Source: Bradyrhizobium murdochi (GTDB lineage: Bacteria; Pseudomonadota; Alphaproteobacteria; Rhizobiales; Xanthobacteraceae). Taken from it: DNA of 64,000 nucleotides. Below the pieces are notes generated by a model. That model did no database searches. It saw only the letters and a list, made by a program, of their open reading frames with translations, and was not told where the DNA came from. Positions 61,094 through 64,000 of this stretch are shown piece by piece. The translations under genes were made by a program, and so were the position numbers. Numbering within the stretch: position 1 is the first letter of the stretch; each line of letters opens with the position of its first letter. Location: NCBI RefSeq assembly GCF_000472965.1, contig NZ_AXAU01000017.1, positions 94,141-158,140 on the forward strand, given 5' to 3'.

Positions 61094-63027
61094 CTGCCGC
61101 CTCCCTGGCTATCCGCCACCACCTTGAGCGGGACGGGTGTCCGCAGCACGGTCCTGAGAACCTCCTCTTTCGGACCAAACGACTGCGCTCTTCCATCGCC
61201 CACTACCAATACGTGATCGACGGCTTCAAGCGCTTTTGGACGATGGGCAACGACTACGACAATGCCCCCGCGGTTCCGCACGTTGACGATTGCCTCGGTC
61301 AGCGCTGCCTCCCCCTCTGCATCGAGATTTGAGGTCGGCTCATCAAGCACCACCAGGAAGGGGTTGCCGTAGAAGGCACGCGCAAGCCCGATCCGTTGTC
61401 GCTGGCCGGCGGACAAGGACATTCCGCCCTCACCAACCTGGGTACTATAGCCCTCCGGGAATGAAAGGATGAGATCATGCACGCCTGCAATCCGTGCCGC
61501 TTCCAGGACGGCGTCCGGGGTGGCTTTTAGATCGAATCGCGCAATATTAACGGCGATGCTGCCCTCGAACAGTTCGATATCCTGCGGCAGATAGCCGATA
61601 TGTTTACCCAATGCTTCCGAGGACCACTGATCCAGCGCAGCGTTGTCGAGCTTGATCCTGCCACGAAGCCGTGGCCAGACACCAACAAGCGCACGGGCCA
61701 ACGTCGACTTGCCGGCACCGCTCGGCCCGATGATTCCGACGGCCTCGCCCTTTCGCAGCTGGAAAGAAACATCATTAAGGATCAGCTTGTCTGAATCCGG
61801 CGCCGCGACATAAAGCTGCTCCACCACGAACGTTTCGGTCGGCGCCGGCAGCGCGAGCGGCTCCTTCTCCTTTGGCAGAAGTTCAAGCAGCTGATCCAGC
61901 CGTTGTCCGGACTGACGCGCGGCGACGAATCCTTTCCAGTTGGCGATCGCCGTCTCTACCGGGGCAAGTGCCCTCGCCGTCAGGATCGATCCAGCAATGA
62001 TGATGCCGGCCGTAGATTCCTGATTGATGACAAGGACCGCGCCAACGGCAAGGACAAGCGACTGGAGAAATGAACGAAACACCTTGGACAGCCCACCGAG
62101 CCCGCTCGCCACATCGCTCGTTCTCTCGTGTGCGGCAAGGTATTTGGTATTCGTGGCCTGCCAACGCTGCGCAGCCTGCCGCCTCATGCCCATGGCCTGC
62201 AGAACTTCGGCGTTTCGTCGCCCCTCCGCAGCAAGCGCACTGCGTGAAACTGCCAACTGCGCAGATGCCTTTGCCGGGCCGCGCGTTCGCGTTTCAGTCA
62301 ATACTGTTATGGAGACCAGCAACAGCCCACCCATCAGGGCGGTCACGCCGATCCAGAAATGAAAAAGGAAGCAGATGCCGAGATAAATGGGCATCCAGGG
62401 CAGGTCAAACAGCGCAGTTGGTCCGCCTCCCGAAAGAAAGCTTCGGACCTGATCAAGATCTCGAAGGGGTTGCATGCCGTCGCCGTCGCCCCGGGTCTTC
62501 AGCGGAAGACGAACCATCGAATCGAAGACTCGCGCCCCAAGCGTTTCGTCGAAGTAGCGGCCAATGCGCGCGCTTATTCGATTTCGGACCAGATCCAGCC
62601 CACCCTGAAAGACGTAGAGCACTGTGGCAAGGAACAAGAGCGCGACCAATGTCGGTATGCTCCGTCCGGGTAGCACCCGATCATAGACCTGGAGCATGAA
62701 GAATGAGCCCGTGAGCATCAAAAGATTGCTCAGGCCACTGAACATTGCCAGGCCCCAAAAAATCCGCCGGCAAGACCCCAAGAAGGTCTTCATCTCAGAT
62801 CGCGGTTCATCGTAGTCACGCGTCGAGCGCCACCGCGGGAATATGCGCTGTCGAATTGCTTCGACCAGACGCTCTGCCGATCCAATCAACTCTGAAATGC
62901 GCAAGCGCGAGCGCGCACGTTCCACCAGAATCCCCAAGGCGGCGACAAATACCGCCCAATTCGATACGTCTATCTCGTCTAACTTCTGGGGCGGGGAGAT
63001 TTCCGCCCGCCGTGCGAAATCAGTCAT
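61078..63027 (-). CDS. Type I secretion ABC transporter/ATPase, PrtD/LapB-like
   Basis: About 649 residues from the ATG at 63027 (AGGGG at good spacing); an earlier ATG is at 63048. A cytoplasmic N-terminal extension of about 90 residues precedes six membrane helices (FSGLSNLLMLTGSFFMLQVY, ALFDLPWMPIYLGICFLFHF). The ATPase domain has IGPSGAGKSTLARAL, signature LSAGQRQRIGLARAF and VVLDEPTSNLD. No C39 peptidase domain, so it exports proteins with C-terminal signals. The substrate gene lies just upstream. Confidence 0.93.
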   Translation of the reverse strand: MTDFARRAEISPPQKLDEIDVSNWAVFVAALGILVERARSRLRISELIGSAERLVEAIRQRIFPRWRSTRDYDEPRSEMKTFLGSCRRIFWGLAMFSGLSNLLMLTGSFFMLQVYDRVLPGRSIPTLVALLFLATVLYVFQGGLDLVRNRISARIGRYFDETLGARVFDSMVRLPLKTRGDGDGMQPLRDLDQVRSFLSGGGPTALFDLPWMPIYLGICFLFHFWIGVTALMGGLLLVSITVLTETRTRGPAKASAQLAVSRSALAAEGRRNAEVLQAMGMRRQAAQRWQATNTKYLAAHERTSDVASGLGGLSKVFRSFLQSLVLAVGAVLVINQESTAGIIIAGSILTARALAPVETAIANWKGFVAARQSGQRLDQLLELLPKEKEPLALPAPTETFVVEQLYVAAPDSDKLILNDVSFQLRKGEAVGIIGPSGAGKSTLARALVGVWPRLRGRIKLDNAALDQWSSEALGKHIGYLPQDIELFEGSIAVNIARFDLKATPDAVLEAARIAGVHDLILSFPEGYSTQVGEGGMSLSAGQRQRIGLARAFYGNPFLVVLDEPTSNLDAEGEAALTEAIVNVRNRGGIVVVVAHRPKALEAVDHVLVVGDGRAQSFGPKEEVLRTVLRTPVPLKVVADSQGGGRWTVR

Positions 63028-63109
63028 GGTACTTGCCCCTTGAACCATGCCCTTATTGAGGTGATATCCCCAAGGCAGATTTATACTAACTCCCTTTTAC
63101 AAACCTTGC

Positions 63110-64000
63110 TCAGGCGAAGTGGAAGTCCTGACTACTCAGCGCACTCAGCTTGGTATTCTTCAGTGTGAGCGTATCGCTTCCACTGGAAATGACGATATCC
63201 TGACCAACTTGGCTCGCGTGCGAGAGCACGCTCGCAAAACTGTCGAACACCGTCTTGCTGAACTGGATCGTGTCCTGCGGGCTTCCACTGGCCGCGAAAT
63301 CCTTAATGACGTCGCGGCCGAAATTTACGGCAAACACGAAAGTGTCGGCCTGACCGCCGCCAACCAGGATGTCATTACCTGAGGTGCTCTTCAGCGTATT
63401 GCTGCCTGTCGAGCCGAGAATAGCGCTGCCCGAAGTCCCAACGATCTGGCCACTGCTATCGATCTGCTTGGCAGTATAGGTGTGTAACGTGTCGGACACG
63501 GCCGACGATGTCTGGAAGGACCAAGTACCATCGGCCGCCGCAGTAACTTTTCCAATCGACGTGTTGCCGTCGTACAGCTTGATCTGACTATTGGGATCGG
63601 CGACGCCCTTGATGGTGACGATGTCACTCCAGTTCTTGTACATGGTGGTCAAGGCGACTGACGAAATCGGCGCATTCCCACTTGAACCAGTAATCGAACC
63701 ATCCCCATTGAGGTCCTGATGGAAAGAGGTTTCGAGCGATCTTAGCGCGGTGTTGGTCCCCGACACGAAGCTGAGAGTATTGGTGATATAGTTGCCGCTG
63801 CTGTCAGTGCTCCAAGTATTGTACTGACCGGTACCGGCGTTTTTCCATACCACATTGTAGCCCGTTGCGGTCTGCTCGGCGCCGATCGGCGCCCAGCCCG
63901 CCCACATGCCCTCGGTCACCGGCGCGCCACCAAATTTCAAGACCGGACCAGGACCGGCATGGTTGAGGAAATAATTGCTGCCGATCTGGGTCAGGCTGGT
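63110..64000 (-). CDS. C-terminal part of a type I secreted, calcium-binding repeat protein (cut by window)
   Basis: About 296 residues are visible, open to the right edge. A repeat common in alphaproteobacterial exoproteins is present (LTQIGSNYFLNHAGPGPVLK, GWAPIGAEQT, WSTDSSGNYITN, HQDLNGDGSI, which is an EF-hand-like loop), then an Ig-like domain, then one RTX-like turn (DILVGGGQADTFVFAVNFG) and a C-terminal tail ending DFHFA, as in type I secretion signals. The exporter genes begin 83 bp downstream, so this is their likely cargo. Catalytic domains, if any, lie outside the window. Confidence 0.85.
   Translation of the reverse strand, partial: TSLTQIGSNYFLNHAGPGPVLKFGGAPVTEGMWAGWAPIGAEQTATGYNVVWKNAGTGQYNTWSTDSSGNYITNTLSFVSGTNTALRSLETSFHQDLNGDGSITGSSGNAPISSVALTTMYKNWSDIVTIKGVADPNSQIKLYDGNTSIGKVTAAADGTWSFQTSSAVSDTLHTYTAKQIDSSGQIVGTSGSAILGSTGSNTLKSTSGNDILVGGGQADTFVFAVNFGRDVIKDFAASGSPQDTIQFSKTVFDSFASVLSHASQVGQDIVISSGSDTLTLKNTKLSALSSQDFHFA

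Noticed and set aside
1..64000. tRNA, rRNA or complete insertion sequence
   Set aside because: No cloverleaf with a GTTCRA loop, no rRNA segment and no transposase were recognised on reading both strands.

Overview
The window looks like a chromosomal stretch of a high-GC alphaproteobacterium, most likely Bradyrhizobium or a close relative. Three things support this: a subclass B3 metallo-beta-lactamase resembling BJP-1 of Bradyrhizobium japonicum, several families of dispersed palindromic intergenic repeats of the kind that litter Bradyrhizobium genomes, and the density of ABC uptake systems and catabolic genes. No rRNA, tRNA or CRISPR array was seen. All family assignments come from motif reading and memory, without database searches.

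Left part (1-12.9 kb). A minus-strand operon encodes a NitT/TauT-type ABC transporter (permease, NMT1/THI5-like binding protein, ATPase), an enolase-superfamily enzyme and a Gfo/Idh/MocA oxidoreductase cut by the left edge, with a TetR regulator next to it. Then come a glutamate dehydrogenase translationally coupled to a two-domain VOC protein, two tandem PfkB sugar kinases, a ferredoxin reductase and a PaaG-like crotonase.

Sugar-acid module (12.9-20 kb). An IlvD/Edd-type dehydratase, a GntR regulator, a uronate-dehydrogenase-like SDR, an SMP-30 lactonase and an aldehyde dehydrogenase could together oxidise a hexuronate through lactone, aldarate and keto-deoxy acid. A paired palindrome between the dehydratase and the GntR gene is a good operator candidate. 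A B3 metallo-beta-lactamase is inserted in this block.

Middle (20-33.6 kb). This holds an AceE/transketolase-like E1 enzyme divergent from an Lrp regulator, a LysR regulator, a Tat-exported oxidase strikingly like plant cytokinin dehydrogenases, a membrane-anchored DJ-1/PfpI protein, a zinc alcohol dehydrogenase, a large autotransporter and an EamA exporter, separated by repeat elements.

Catabolic cluster (33.7-45.8 kb). A Liv-type transporter operon ending in crotonase, MaoC hydratase and CoA-ester lyase genes is divergent from an operon of CoA ligase, TetR, SDR and a 4-hydroxyacetophenone-monooxygenase-type Baeyer-Villiger enzyme. A perfect inverted repeat lies in the shared promoter region. 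A DsbA-fold isomerase and an epoxide hydrolase follow.

Right part (48-64 kb). Intergenic regions become longer and AT-rich and gene content more accessory: a ribbon-helix-helix orphan, a COG0523 metallochaperone GTPase, a 1899-residue modular surface protein (N,N-dimethylformamidase-like domain plus alternating DUF4082 and cadherin-like repeats), a hexapeptide acyltransferase, a membrane-anchored metallophosphatase, and a type I secretion pair (HlyD, PrtD-type ABC) downstream of the C-terminal part of its probable substrate, which runs off the right edge.
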